In this document: positions 1 to 7,973 of the stretch, one piece after another
How the letters are laid out: each line of letters begins with the position of its first letter
Numbering within the stretch: position 1 is the first letter of the stretch
DNA from: G965276675 sp965276675
GTDB lineage: Bacteria; Acidobacteriota; Terriglobia; Terriglobales; Acidobacteriaceae
DNA: 64,000 nucleotides
Assembly: GCA_965276675.1 (NCBI GenBank)
Contig: OZ255624.1
Location: 2,480,001-2,544,000, forward strand
Direction of reading: 5' to 3'
The notes under the pieces: generated by a model
Databases searched by the model: none
Told to the model about the DNA's origin: nothing
Seen by the model: only the letters and a program-made list of their open reading frames with translations
Made by a program: the position numbers and the translations under genes

Positions 1-290
1 AGGGCTGTCCACGTCCACACGTCGCCCCACCCCTCAGCAGCCTTCTCCTCGCTCGTATTCTTCATCTTCGCGCCCACGAACGACCAAATTTCATCGCACT
101 GCACGCGCTTGGACTGGAGTCCGCGAACATGCGAGTCATGGTATGCATAGCAGACCTTACCGAGGTCCGCGAGAAGCTTGAGCACTGTGGGCTTTGATAC
201 GCCGGTCATGCGGCAGGTGGCATTGACGCCACAACCTTCTACAAGAGCGGCAACAATGGCAACACGTTGGGCTGTACTCAAGCGATTCAT
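1..290 (-). CDS. IS1-family transposase, N-terminal part (cut by window edge)
   Basis: The minus strand is open from an ATG at 290 to the window edge (96 codons) and begins MNRLSTAQRVAIVAAL. The N-terminal part looks like a small helix-turn-helix (residues about 1-45, with CRMTGVSKPTVLKLL). It is followed by the start of the catalytic region (CDEIWSFVGAK ... GDVWTWTAL), a pattern I recognise from the IS1-type transposases common in acidobacteria and planctomycetes. These proteins cut and paste the element's own DNA. The rest of the catalytic domain lies outside the window, so whether the copy is intact cannot be judged. Family assignment rests on recalled motifs and is fairly secure. Confidence 0.75.
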   Translation of the reverse strand, partial: MNRLSTAQRVAIVAALVEGCGVNATCRMTGVSKPTVLKLLADLGKVCYAYHDSHVRGLQSKRVQCDEIWSFVGAKMKNTSEEKAAEGWGDVWTWTA

Positions 291-345
291 ATTTTATATT
301 ATGCTTGATAAATAACGCCTTGTCAAGTTGCTAATTTGTCCCCCT
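1..345. mobile_element. Probable left part of an IS1-like insertion sequence
   Basis: The transposase reading frame ends its upstream side at 290. The 55 bases beyond it are AT-rich up to a GGGGGAC motif (minus strand) near 339-345, a plausible terminal end. The partner end is outside the window, so neither the inverted repeat nor a target duplication can be confirmed and the boundary is a guess. Confidence 0.35.
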
Positions 346-541
346 ACACACCGTCATGATCACCCGCGTAAATGGTTTGTGATGAAAGCGTTCAGCGTAG
401 CTGACTGTAGAAGCATGATTATATTGCACTTATCAGTGCTAAATAAAACATCACTACAACTCATACACGCGGGAGTTCATATCATGGCGTCAACGGCGTG
501 TCGTCCTGCTTGAGATCGGCAAAATATCTTATGTGAGATTG
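291..541. other. Intergenic stretch between transposase and promoter
   Basis: Beyond the IS-like end near 345 nothing is identifiable; the stretch is AT-richer than its neighbours. A 61-codon frame at 328-513 lacks a ribosome site and resembles no family. Confidence 0.4.
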
Positions 542-569
542 TTGACGGGGGAACGAAACGGGGTATGCT
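542..569 (+). promoter_or_regulatory. Sigma-70-like promoter for the leader and HTH protein gene
   Basis: TTGACG at 542-547 and TATGCT at 564-569 are separated by 16 bases. This matches the -35/-10 consensus well and would start transcription near 576, about 180 bases before the coding start at 759. Confidence 0.5.
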
Positions 570-579
570 GTAAATAGAA

Positions 580-725
580 ACAGCGGGCTGGGCTCCCGGC
601 AAGGAATGTACCCAGCACCGCTAGTAGGCGGAGGCTCAGATGATACCAATACGGCGACACCCCTTGAAAGGGTGATACCTATCCTGGCCTCGCTGTCTCA
701 TTTTACAGGCAGCGGGGCTTTATTC
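580..725 (+). promoter_or_regulatory. Structured 5' leader ending in an attenuator-like hairpin
   Basis: Several local stems are visible: GCTGGG/CCCAGC, CCGC/GCGG and CACCCC/GGGTG. The motif TGATACC occurs twice. The leader ends in a hairpin of about 12 pairs at 687-718 (arms GCCTCGCTGTCT and AGGCAGCGGGGC, with two wobble pairs) followed by TTTATTC. The arrangement of promoter, folded leader, terminator-like hairpin, ribosome site and gene resembles a riboswitch or attenuator, but I cannot assign it to a known class. Confidence 0.4.
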
Positions 726-758
726 AAAGCTCAAAGCGAAGTAGAAGTGAGGTACCCA

Positions 759-1265
759 ATGGACATCTATGAGCCGGTAATCGCGGAGATGAAGGCCCAA
801 ATCGAAGAGTGCCAGCGCGTGATCGTGACACTTGAGATGATGCGCTCCAAGGGGGCAAGTGCAGCACCTGCATCTGGTGGGGTATCCACTTCCACGCCGC
901 AGGGCGCACCCTTTAGCAAGGACGCGTTCTTCGGGATGACGATTGCAGAGAGCTCTAAGAAGTTCCTGACCGTTACGAAGAAGACCGCCACGGCCAAGAC
1001 GATTGCTGATGCTCTGGTCGCCGGTGGGTTCAAGACTTCGGCCAAGAACTTTGTGGAGACTGTCCGGTCAATCGTTTCGCGGCATCAATACTTTGCATTC
1101 GTGAATGGTGAGTTCGGCTTGGCGGATTGGTATCCGGGTCGTAAGGCGAACCCCAAGAAGTCCGTGGCTGGCGGTGCGCAACCCGACAATGAGCCGACAC
1201 CCGAAGACGTGGACGCCGTTATTGCTCAGGTTTCCACCGAGCCGCAGCAGCCTTCTGAGCAATAG
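759..1265 (+). CDS. Small winged-helix (HARE-HTH-like) protein
   Basis: The ATG at 759 is preferred over an in-frame ATG at 606 because GTGAGG sits just upstream and the extra 51 codons would run through the folded leader and hairpin. The product is 168 residues. It has an N-terminal helical stretch (residues 1-30), an Ala/Ser-rich linker, then a domain from about residue 50 (FFGMTIAESSKKFL ... TAKTIADALVAGGF ... FVNGEFGLADWYPG) that resembles the HARE-HTH fold seen in restriction endonucleases, ASXL and RNA polymerase delta subunit. The tail is basic, then acidic. A DNA- or chromatin-binding role is inference. The last 47 bases overlap, tail to tail, the end of the dehydrogenase gene on the other strand. 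Confidence 0.75.
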   Translation: MDIYEPVIAEMKAQIEECQRVIVTLEMMRSKGASAAPASGGVSTSTPQGAPFSKDAFFGMTIAESSKKFLTVTKKTATAKTIADALVAGGFKTSAKNFVETVRSIVSRHQYFAFVNGEFGLADWYPGRKANPKKSVAGGAQPDNEPTPEDVDAVIAQVSTEPQQPSEQ

Positions 1266-2187
1266 CCTTCCGGCGCTCAGGACTCAAAGCATTAGCCCGC
1301 GCATGGCCCCTCTTGGCCGTGGCGGGCTGTATCTTTTTCTTAGGCTCTTCGCCTATCGACTGCTGCACAATTTTGAAGGCCAGCGTGTTCACGTCCATGA
1401 ATCCATCATCCGCCTTTAGGCAGATCGAACGCAAGCCCTGTGGATTCCAAACTTGACCAGTACCGACAATCTCGGCGATATCTGCCGGCTGGATCTTTCG
1501 TTGCGCTTTCTCGCTGTCGCCGTCACCACCACCGAACCCGGTGTTTACGGAACCAGGAGCGACGACCGAGACGCGGATATTGTAAGGCCGGAGCTCCTCC
1601 GCAACAGAATACGTCAGACCATTCAGACCCCATTTCGATGCAGCGTAGGCGGCCCCGTCCTTCAGGGGATTCTTCCCAGCAAGCGACGATATGTTGATGA
1701 TATGGCCGGTCTGCGCCTCGATCATCATGGGAGCGAGCGCCCGGATGGTCAGATAGGGCGCCCGCAAATTAGTGTCAACGACCTCGTCGAAGCTCCGGAC
1801 GTCCATCTCATGCAGGGGCTGGCCGATGTGACCGACGCCAGCGCAGTTCACGACGATGTCGCAGCGGCCCTGTTGGCGCACCACAGCGGCTAAGTCGTTG
1901 ATCGACGTCTCCTGAAGCAGATCGCATGGAACCACCACCGCCTTCCCGCCGCCGCTCTCGATCGACTGCCGCACCACTTCGAGCTTGCCGCGGTCACGTG
2001 CCGTGAGCACGACAGTCGCGCCCATCTTCCCCAGCCGCTCGGCGATCGCTCTTCCTATGCCGCGAGCCGCGCCAGTCACCACTGCGACGTGACCGGTGAC
2101 GTGACCAATGGGCGCATTTTCGTTCATTTCCATGCCAATTAGGATGCGATTCGAACTGCTGGGTGACACAATGGGGACATTGTGCAT
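1219..2187 (-). CDS. Short-chain dehydrogenase/reductase with basic C-terminal tail
   Basis: This is a classical SDR of 322 residues. The Rossmann motif TGAARGIG lies near residue 38, NCAGVG follows at about 110, and the catalytic pair is in YAASKWG. It should be an NAD(P)-dependent oxidoreductase; the substrate is unknown. The start at 2187 is chosen for the GGAGA ribosome site just upstream, although in-frame ATGs at 2133 and 2127 would remove an N-terminal extension not typical of the family. After the SDR fold there is a lysine/alanine-rich tail of about 50 residues ending in LSPERRKAIAQKAAAARW. I recognise this small motif at the ends of many unrelated acidobacterial proteins; its role is unknown. 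The gene's end overlaps the neighbouring + strand gene. Confidence 0.85.
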   Translation of the reverse strand: MHNVPIVSPSSSNRILIGMEMNENAPIGHVTGHVAVVTGAARGIGRAIAERLGKMGATVVLTARDRGKLEVVRQSIESGGGKAVVVPCDLLQETSINDLAAVVRQQGRCDIVVNCAGVGHIGQPLHEMDVRSFDEVVDTNLRAPYLTIRALAPMMIEAQTGHIINISSLAGKNPLKDGAAYAASKWGLNGLTYSVAEELRPYNIRVSVVAPGSVNTGFGGGDGDSEKAQRKIQPADIAEIVGTGQVWNPQGLRSICLKADDGFMDVNTLAFKIVQQSIGEEPKKKIQPATAKRGHARANALSPERRKAIAQKAAAARWKPEQ

Positions 2188-2429
2188 CTGTCTCCGTGAA
2201 GGGAAAACAGTGCTTCGCGACAGTCGCGCTTGTCATGCATCGAGACTGGTTCTTATAATCCAGCAGCGACGCTTAGAACGGCGAGGATTGAGAAGAACGT
2301 GTCCGAGACTCGACAAAACGTATCTACACGTATCTGGGCAAACGATGACCAGGAACCCTGCGGGACGATGTCCACCAAGGGGCTGCACTCTATCAAATTC
2401 TGATTCCCGCATTTCCTTAGGAGCGTTGA

Positions 2430-3803
2430 ATGAATAAGGTCGTTCTTTCTTCCTTGTTGGCAATTGCCACTGGCACCCTTTGCGCGTCGACGATGGCCAT
2501 CGCACAGGCTGCGCCAACCGCACCAGCATCACCAACGACAACAGCACCGGCCACTCCACAAGCACCGGCAGCGGCGGGCCAGCAGGGAGCAGCGGCAGGC
2601 CAGCAGATCACAATCAAAGACCCCGCTGAGTACAACGATTACTCGAACGCGATCAGTCAGTCCTCTCCAGCGGCCAAGGCTTCGGCGATCGAGGCTTTTC
2701 TGACCAAGTATCCGAACTCCGTTGTGAAGCAGGACATGCTTGAGCAGTTGATGGTGGCTTACCAGCAGAGCAACAACACGGATAAGACTGTGGACGCGGC
2801 CAACCGGCTGCTGCAGGTGGATCCAAATAACCTGCGCGCGCTCGCCATTTACGTCTACATCAAGAAGGCTCAGGCACAGAAGGCTGCGAGCCCGGCCGAG
2901 GCGCAGCCGCTGCTGGACGATGCCGCAGCCAAGGCTCAGACCGGACTGAATGCTCCCAAGCCGGCAAATCTTTCCGACGCCGACTACCAGAAGCTGAAGG
3001 CCGCGACCATGCCCATCTTCTATAGCGCCGTTGCTCTGGACGACGAAGGCAAGAAAGACTACCAGGGTGCGGTGGACAGCTTCCGCAAGGAGCTGCAGAA
3101 CGCCGACGCCGCCTCCACCCAATCAGGTCCGACTCTGAACGACACCTATCTGCTGGGCCAGGCGTATGCGCAGATGACGCCGCCCGATCTGAAAAACGCG
3201 GTCTGGTTTCTGACGCGCGCCGCGCAGTACGCTCCAGCGACCGCCAAGCCACAGATTGAGCAGGCCGCCGAGTACTACTATAAGAAATACCACGGCAGCA
3301 TGGATGGTTTCGATCAGGTGCAGAGCGCGGTTCAGACTTCGGTTCTGCCGCCGGATAGTTATAACCCGACTGCTGCGCCGCCGCCACCGTCCCCGGCCGA
3401 TCAGGCAGCACAAGCCGTTGCCTCCACGCCAGATCTGAAAACTCTGAGCCTCTCGGACAAGGAGTTCATTCTCTTCAACGGCAAGCAGGAAGACGCGGAT
3501 AAGGTCTGGGGTGTAATGAAGGGGATAGAGGCGCAGGTGCCCGGAAAGGTAGTTCAGGCGACGGCGGATTCAGTGCAGTTGGCTGTAACTGAAGATAACA
3601 AGACGTCGAACTCCGCGGATATCACGATCAACATGAAGACACCGTTGAAGGAAGTTCCGGCCGTGGGGTCGAACGTGCAGTACATCGGCACCTTCGATTC
3701 CTACACGCAGAACCCGAAGATGATCATCATGTCCAACGGCAGTTCGCCCGCCGCAGCAAGAACACCTGCACGCCGTGCGCCGGCACGGCGTCGTCCCCGC
3801 TAA
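2430..3803 (+). CDS. Exported TPR-like repeat protein
   Basis: The protein has 457 residues. A Sec signal peptide (residues 1 to about 26, cut near AIAQA) is followed by a Pro/Ala/Thr-rich linker. The central part is helical and TPR-like (about residues 60-290, including LLQVDPNNLRALAIYVYI and a second block around AVWFLTRAAQYAP). Next come a PPPPSP linker and a C-terminal beta-rich domain (about 340-440) that may be OB-like, and the end is strongly basic (RRAPARRRPR). TAGGAGCG lies just before the ATG. It is probably periplasmic and acts as a protein-binding scaffold; no specific partner can be named. A long hairpin at 3817-3852 follows the gene. Confidence 0.8.
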   Translation: MNKVVLSSLLAIATGTLCASTMAIAQAAPTAPASPTTTAPATPQAPAAAGQQGAAAGQQITIKDPAEYNDYSNAISQSSPAAKASAIEAFLTKYPNSVVKQDMLEQLMVAYQQSNNTDKTVDAANRLLQVDPNNLRALAIYVYIKKAQAQKAASPAEAQPLLDDAAAKAQTGLNAPKPANLSDADYQKLKAATMPIFYSAVALDDEGKKDYQGAVDSFRKELQNADAASTQSGPTLNDTYLLGQAYAQMTPPDLKNAVWFLTRAAQYAPATAKPQIEQAAEYYYKKYHGSMDGFDQVQSAVQTSVLPPDSYNPTAAPPPPSPADQAAQAVASTPDLKTLSLSDKEFILFNGKQEDADKVWGVMKGIEAQVPGKVVQATADSVQLAVTEDNKTSNSADITINMKTPLKEVPAVGSNVQYIGTFDSYTQNPKMIIMSNGSSPAAARTPARRAPARRRPR

Positions 3804-3816
3804 TTGCACTCGATTT

Positions 3817-3852
3817 GCACAAAGAGGGTAGCCGCGGCTGCCCTCTTTGTGC
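3817..3852 (+). terminator. Long perfect hairpin after the TPR gene
   Basis: GCACAAAGAGGG pairs with CCCTCTTTGTGC around a GC-rich centre, giving about 17 pairs starting 14 bases after the stop codon. No T-run follows, so it may be a poorly U-tailed terminator or an RNA-stabilising 3' hairpin. It also argues against starting the next gene at the ATG inside it. Confidence 0.6.
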
Positions 3853-3934
3853 ATGGCTGATATACCGCGAAAGTACCGTGCGCCTGCGGTCGTCCTCACG
3901 CGCCACGCCGCCGTTGCGTGGTAGATTTTTCTTG

Positions 3935-4786
3935 ATGGCAGGCAATCGGAAAATGTACCACAGGTGGATGGGACTGGTTTGGGGGGGCGTGCTTCTCTCC
4001 GTGCCCGCATGCCACGCACAGGCAAATGACGGGCCCCCGCCGACGCCTACGCAGCAGGAAGACGCGCTGGAAGTTCACACCGTTTCGCTTCCCATGCTTT
4101 CTTCGGCCGAGATGAGCGAGGAAGATGCCGCCCTGCTGAATGCACGCCAAGCCGACGTGAGCAAGGCCGCTGCGTTCTATGGCTTCGACATTAGCGACCA
4201 GAGCTGGACGTATCAGCAGATCGTCTGCAGGACTCTGCCGGAGCACCTGTTCCTCGCGTTTTACGACGGGCAAAGCCCGCGTGGCGCTTCGCGCTTTGTG
4301 GCCATCGTGCCGCATGGGAGCTCGAAGGCCACCGACAGCGTCCAGATTGTCACCGACTTTTCTCACGGGCTGTTCCCCTTTGAGCCGGCCTGGAAGCGCG
4401 ATGGCAGCTTCGGCATCTTCAACCGGGTAGTTGTCGCCGACCGGGGTGAGAAGCCGGTGATGCCCAACTCCCACTGGCTGAATCTGGGCATGTGCTTCGT
4501 TGCGCTGACCGGGGCCGTGCCGCAGGTGGCCGTGCCGGTAGACAACGTGGCTGCATCCGAGGCTTTGGCCAAGCGCAAGGGCATCACTCCGATCATTCGC
4601 GTTGGGGACCATGGCGCTGCAGAGGTGGCTTTCAGCGATGTGAGCGCGAACCACCTGACCGCGAACTGGAAGCTAAGCTTCGACCGCGACGGCAAGCTGA
4701 AGAAGGTAGATCGTAACGAGGATGGACCGCTGAAGGTACGGACCTCACCCCTGCCGACTGCACCCGTGGAGATTCTGCCAGAGTAA
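3935..4786 (+). CDS. Exported protein of unknown function
   Basis: I do not recognise a family. The ATG at 3935 is chosen because upstream in-frame codons pass through the preceding hairpin. An ATG at 3953 is also possible and would give a neater signal peptide (MYHRWMGLVWGGVLLSVPACHAQ). The mature part, about 255 residues, begins with an acidic stretch (EMSEEDAALLNARQ) and has no membrane segment or Cys motif after the signal peptide. The end is Pro/acid-rich. It is probably periplasmic. It lies between a TPR protein and the heme operon with 78 bases to hemX, which has its own promoter-like site, so co-transcription is not required. Confidence 0.75.
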   Translation: MAGNRKMYHRWMGLVWGGVLLSVPACHAQANDGPPPTPTQQEDALEVHTVSLPMLSSAEMSEEDAALLNARQADVSKAAAFYGFDISDQSWTYQQIVCRTLPEHLFLAFYDGQSPRGASRFVAIVPHGSSKATDSVQIVTDFSHGLFPFEPAWKRDGSFGIFNRVVVADRGEKPVMPNSHWLNLGMCFVALTGAVPQVAVPVDNVAASEALAKRKGITPIIRVGDHGAAEVAFSDVSANHLTANWKLSFDRDGKLKKVDRNEDGPLKVRTSPLPTAPVEILPE

Positions 4787-4808
4787 AGCGTCCTTATCTA
4801 CGGACAGT

Positions 4809-4866
4809 ATCGCAGGCAGTTCCGGGGCTAACTCGCCGGTATACTAGTAAGTTAGCTACCTGCGAT
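4809..4866 (+). promoter_or_regulatory. Nested inverted repeats spanning a -10 box and the hemX start
   Basis: ATCGCAGG (4809-4816) pairs with CCTGCGAT (4859-4866), which includes the AT of the hemX ATG. Inside it GCTAACT (4827-4833) pairs with AGTTAGC (4850-4856). A good -10 box, TATACT at 4840-4845, lies in the central loop; the -35 match is weak. The two repeats share one centre. This fits an operator pair, or an RNA hairpin hiding the start if transcription begins farther upstream. Confidence 0.45.
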
Positions 4867-5680
4867 GTTCTTACTCTGGTTACGAGTTGCGGCGATCTTC
4901 TACGGCGTTGCGAGCCTCGCCGCGTTGCCGGCTGTGCTCTACGGACAGCCGAAGTGGCAACGTCTCTCCCTGCCCGCCAGCCTCGCTGGGTTCTTCTTCC
5001 AGTTTGTCGCCTTGATCGAGATGCTGGTGGCGGCACACCACTGGATGCCGGTCGGTATGCACGAGATCGAATCCGTACTCTCACTGCTCATCGTTGCTGC
5101 ATACCTGCTGATCTACGCCATATACCGGACAACCGCATTCAGCATCTTCGCCCTGCCGCTTGCCTTTCTTCTGCTGCTAGAGCCGGCGATTGGCCCGGAC
5201 CGCGCCACCTTTGTGACACCGGAGCTGCGATCGGGCTGGCTCTATCTCCACATCGGCGCCCTGCTTGCCGCCTACGCTGCGCTGATCTTTAGCCTGCTCT
5301 CGAGTTTCCTGTACCTGGCGCAGGAGCGGCGTCTCAAAAGCAAGGCCGGGGTGGGCTTCCTGACCTGGCTGCCGCCACTTGAGACGATGGATCGCATCGC
5401 CTATCAAAGCCTATTGATCGGTTTCCCTTGCATGACGCTGGGGCTGCTGGCCGGCTCACTCATTGCGCAACAGAGCGTGGGGGCAGCCTACTTTCTAGAT
5501 CCCAAGGTGCTGCTCTCCTTCGGCATGTGGGTGCTCTATATTCTGATGCTCTTTGTGCGCCGCAACTCCGGCCTGCGCGGGCGTCGCGCCATCTATCTCT
5601 CCAGCTTTGTCTTTCTCGTGATGCTAAGCGTCTGGGCCGCAAACCAGCTCAGCTCCGTGCACAGGTTTCCCGGCCCATGA
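4865..5680 (+). CDS. hemX: HemX-like / CcsA-type cytochrome c assembly membrane protein
   Basis: This is a 271-residue integral membrane protein with about eight hydrophobic segments and conserved histidines in AAHHWMP and GWLYLHIGALLAAYAAL. The layout is that of the CcsA/CcmC heme-handling family. Placement directly before hemA (ATGA overlap, 4 bases) is the typical position of HemX, which in Bacillus limits the amount of glutamyl-tRNA reductase. The tryptophan-rich WWD heme motif of true CcmC/CcsA is not apparent, favouring HemX over a cytochrome c maturation factor. The start codon lies inside an inverted repeat. Confidence 0.8.
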   Translation: MFLLWLRVAAIFYGVASLAALPAVLYGQPKWQRLSLPASLAGFFFQFVALIEMLVAAHHWMPVGMHEIESVLSLLIVAAYLLIYAIYRTTAFSIFALPLAFLLLLEPAIGPDRATFVTPELRSGWLYLHIGALLAAYAALIFSLLSSFLYLAQERRLKSKAGVGFLTWLPPLETMDRIAYQSLLIGFPCMTLGLLAGSLIAQQSVGAAYFLDPKVLLSFGMWVLYILMLFVRRNSGLRGRRAIYLSSFVFLVMLSVWAANQLSSVHRFPGP

Positions 5681-7038
5681 AGATTCAACTGCTCGGCGTC
5701 AATCATCGGAGCGCACCGATCGAGCTGCGTGAACGCCTGGCGATTGAGCCGGCGGAGCTGGCCGAGGCCACGCGGCGGTTGCTGGCCGCCCCGGGCGTGC
5801 GGGAGGGCATGATTCTCTCCACCTGTAACCGCGTGGAGCTGGTCACCTGCCACGAGCAATCCGCGCCAGATGCGCTGGATTTCCTGCGCAATTACTTTGC
5901 TATCAATGCCGACGTGCTGCGGCCGCATCTCTATCGGCTGGAGGAGCGCGATGCCGTGCGGCACCTCTTCCGCGTCGCCTCCAGCCTGGATTCCATGGTC
6001 GTGGGCGAGCCACAAATTCTCGGTCAGGTGAAGGAGTCCTACTCGGTCGCGCGGTCGGTCGGCGCGGTGCAGTCGAACTTAGAAAAGCTACTGCAGACTG
6101 CCTTCACCGTCGCCAAAAGAGTGAGGTCGGAGACACATATCGGGAGCTCCTCGGTCTCCATCGCCTCGGTCGCGGTTGATTTGGCGAAGAAGATCTTTGG
6201 GTCGCTTGAAGGCAAGAAGGTGTTGCTGGTCGGAGCCGGCAAGATGAGCGAGCTCGCGGCGCGGCACCTGATCCAGCAGGGGGCCGGCTCGCTGCTGATT
6301 GCGAACCGCACCCATGAGCGAGCGGTGCATCTGGCACATACCTTCTCCGGGCGCCCGATCCGGTTTGAGGATCTCTACGCAAATGCCGACCAGGCCGACA
6401 TCATCATCACCTCGACCGGCGCGGCACAGCCGATCTTTCGTCGCGAGCACGCGCAGCAGTTTCTCCAGCGCCGGCGCAATCGCCCGATCTTCTTTATCGA
6501 TATCGCGGTGCCACGTGACGTGGACCCACTGGTGAATCTGCTGGAAGGCGTTTTCCTGTATGACATCGACGACCTCTCGTCGGTGACGACCTCGCACCTG
6601 GACGAGCGGAGCAGGGAAGCCGAGCATGCGGAACGGATCGTCGCGGCAGAGGTTGACCGCTACGAGCGCGGCATGCAGATGCTCAACGTCGTGCCCGCAA
6701 TCGTGGCCTTGCAGCAGTCACTGGAGCAGGTGCGACAGAGCGAACTGCTCCGCGCGCAGAGCAAGTTGCAGTCGCTTACACCCGAGCAGCGGGCAGCGGT
6801 GGAGGCACTGACGCGTGGCCTGGTGAACAAGGTGCTCCATCAGCCGGTGCAGGCGATGAAGGCCGCGGCGCGTGACGGAGATCTATCTATGGTGGAAGCG
6901 GTCCGCAATCTCTTCGCGCTGGATGGAATGGCGGAGGACGTGAGCCCCGCCGAACCACTAGATGAAACCCGTGCCGAAACGGTAGATCACGCGGGCATTG
7001 CCCTGGTGGCGGCGGCTGCCAAGGACGGCGAGCGTTGA
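5677..7038 (+). CDS. hemA: Glutamyl-tRNA reductase
   Basis: It reduces glutamyl-tRNA(Glu) to glutamate-1-semialdehyde with NADPH, the first committed step of C5-pathway tetrapyrrole synthesis. The protein has 453 residues from the ATG at 5677, which overlaps the hemX stop. The catalytic cysteine is Cys50 in STCNRVEL. The NADPH-binding loop is VLLVGAGKMSELAARHL (about 184-200), and the C-terminal dimerisation helices end the fold. An upstream in-frame ATG at 5428 is rejected because it runs through hemX. The C-terminus is about 30 residues longer than usual and acidic. hemC follows with an overlapping TTG start. Confidence 0.95.
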   Translation: MKIQLLGVNHRSAPIELRERLAIEPAELAEATRRLLAAPGVREGMILSTCNRVELVTCHEQSAPDALDFLRNYFAINADVLRPHLYRLEERDAVRHLFRVASSLDSMVVGEPQILGQVKESYSVARSVGAVQSNLEKLLQTAFTVAKRVRSETHIGSSSVSIASVAVDLAKKIFGSLEGKKVLLVGAGKMSELAARHLIQQGAGSLLIANRTHERAVHLAHTFSGRPIRFEDLYANADQADIIITSTGAAQPIFRREHAQQFLQRRRNRPIFFIDIAVPRDVDPLVNLLEGVFLYDIDDLSSVTTSHLDERSREAEHAERIVAAEVDRYERGMQMLNVVPAIVALQQSLEQVRQSELLRAQSKLQSLTPEQRAAVEALTRGLVNKVLHQPVQAMKAAARDGDLSMVEAVRNLFALDGMAEDVSPAEPLDETRAETVDHAGIALVAAAAKDGER

Positions 7039-7973
7039 TCGGGCCAGGTACGATCAGGCCCGACACGATCAGGATTGGCTCGCGTGGTTCAGAGCTGGCG
7101 TTATGGCAGTCCAACCATATCGCGGAGGCGCTTCGGGATTTGGGGCATGCGGTGTCCATCACGACCATCCAGACCACCGGTGACCGGCTGCAGGGTGTGC
7201 CATTTGCGAAAGTCGGCTCGAAGGGCATGTTCACGCAGGAGATTGAGGACGCGCTGGTCGAGAACCGCATCGATCTCGCCGTGCATAGCCTGAAGGACCT
7301 GCCCACGGAGCTGGGGTCCCCATTTGTAATAGCAGCTGTGCCAAAACGTGTGGACCCGCGCGATGCCTTCGTCTCTGTGCGCTACGGCAGCATCGACGAG
7401 TTGCCGCCGGGGGCCAGGATTGGCACCAGCAGCCTGCGGCGGCAGTCGCAACTGCGCTCGCGCTGGCCGCAATTCCAGTACGTTGAATTCCGCGGCAACG
7501 TCGATACGCGGCTGCGCAAGCTGAACGAGAGCCAGGTAGAGGCCGCCGTGCTGGCCGCCGCAGGGCTCGATCGGCTGGGACGTACGGAGTGGATTCGCGC
7601 GCGCTTTGCCGAGGGCGTGCTGTGTCCCGCTCCGGGCCAGGGCGTGCTCGCGATCGAGTGCAGGGCCGGAGACGACGCCATGCGCACGCTGCTTCTGCCA
7701 CTGGAAGATGCAGAGACGCGCTTTGCGATCACGGCAGAGCGCACGGCGCTGGCTGCGCTCGGCGGTGGCTGCCAGGTGCCGATAGGCGCTTTTTGTCGCC
7801 GTGACGGTGACGTATTTTATCTGACAGGCTGCGTCTCCTCGCCGGACGGCTCGCAGGTGTTGCGGGCCGAGCGGCGTGGCACCGATCCGCTGGCTCTGGG
7901 AGCGGAGTTGGCCGACGAACTGCTGAAGAGCGGCGCTCTCCAGCTGCTGGCACTCCAGGGTCTCGCGGTGTGA
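7035..7973 (+). CDS. hemC: Hydroxymethylbilane synthase (porphobilinogen deaminase)
   Basis: It joins four porphobilinogen molecules into hydroxymethylbilane. The protein has 312 residues. The N-terminal motif IRIGSRGSELALWQ and the block HSLKDLPTEL are diagnostic. The dipyrromethane-cofactor cysteine is in ALGGGCQVPIGAF near the end of domain 2. The start is a TTG at 7035 that overlaps the hemA stop (TTGA), suggesting translational coupling. The first ten residues before IRIG are a little longer than usual. Confidence 0.95.
   Translation: MIGPGTIRPDTIRIGSRGSELALWQSNHIAEALRDLGHAVSITTIQTTGDRLQGVPFAKVGSKGMFTQEIEDALVENRIDLAVHSLKDLPTELGSPFVIAAVPKRVDPRDAFVSVRYGSIDELPPGARIGTSSLRRQSQLRSRWPQFQYVEFRGNVDTRLRKLNESQVEAAVLAAAGLDRLGRTEWIRARFAEGVLCPAPGQGVLAIECRAGDDAMRTLLLPLEDAETRFAITAERTALAALGGGCQVPIGAFCRRDGDVFYLTGCVSSPDGSQVLRAERRGTDPLALGAELADELLKSGALQLLALQGLAV

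Noticed and set aside
3815..3934. N-terminal extension of the exported protein from the ATG at 3815
   Set aside because: This ATG and the next codons lie inside the hairpin that follows the TPR gene, and a signal peptide starts later.
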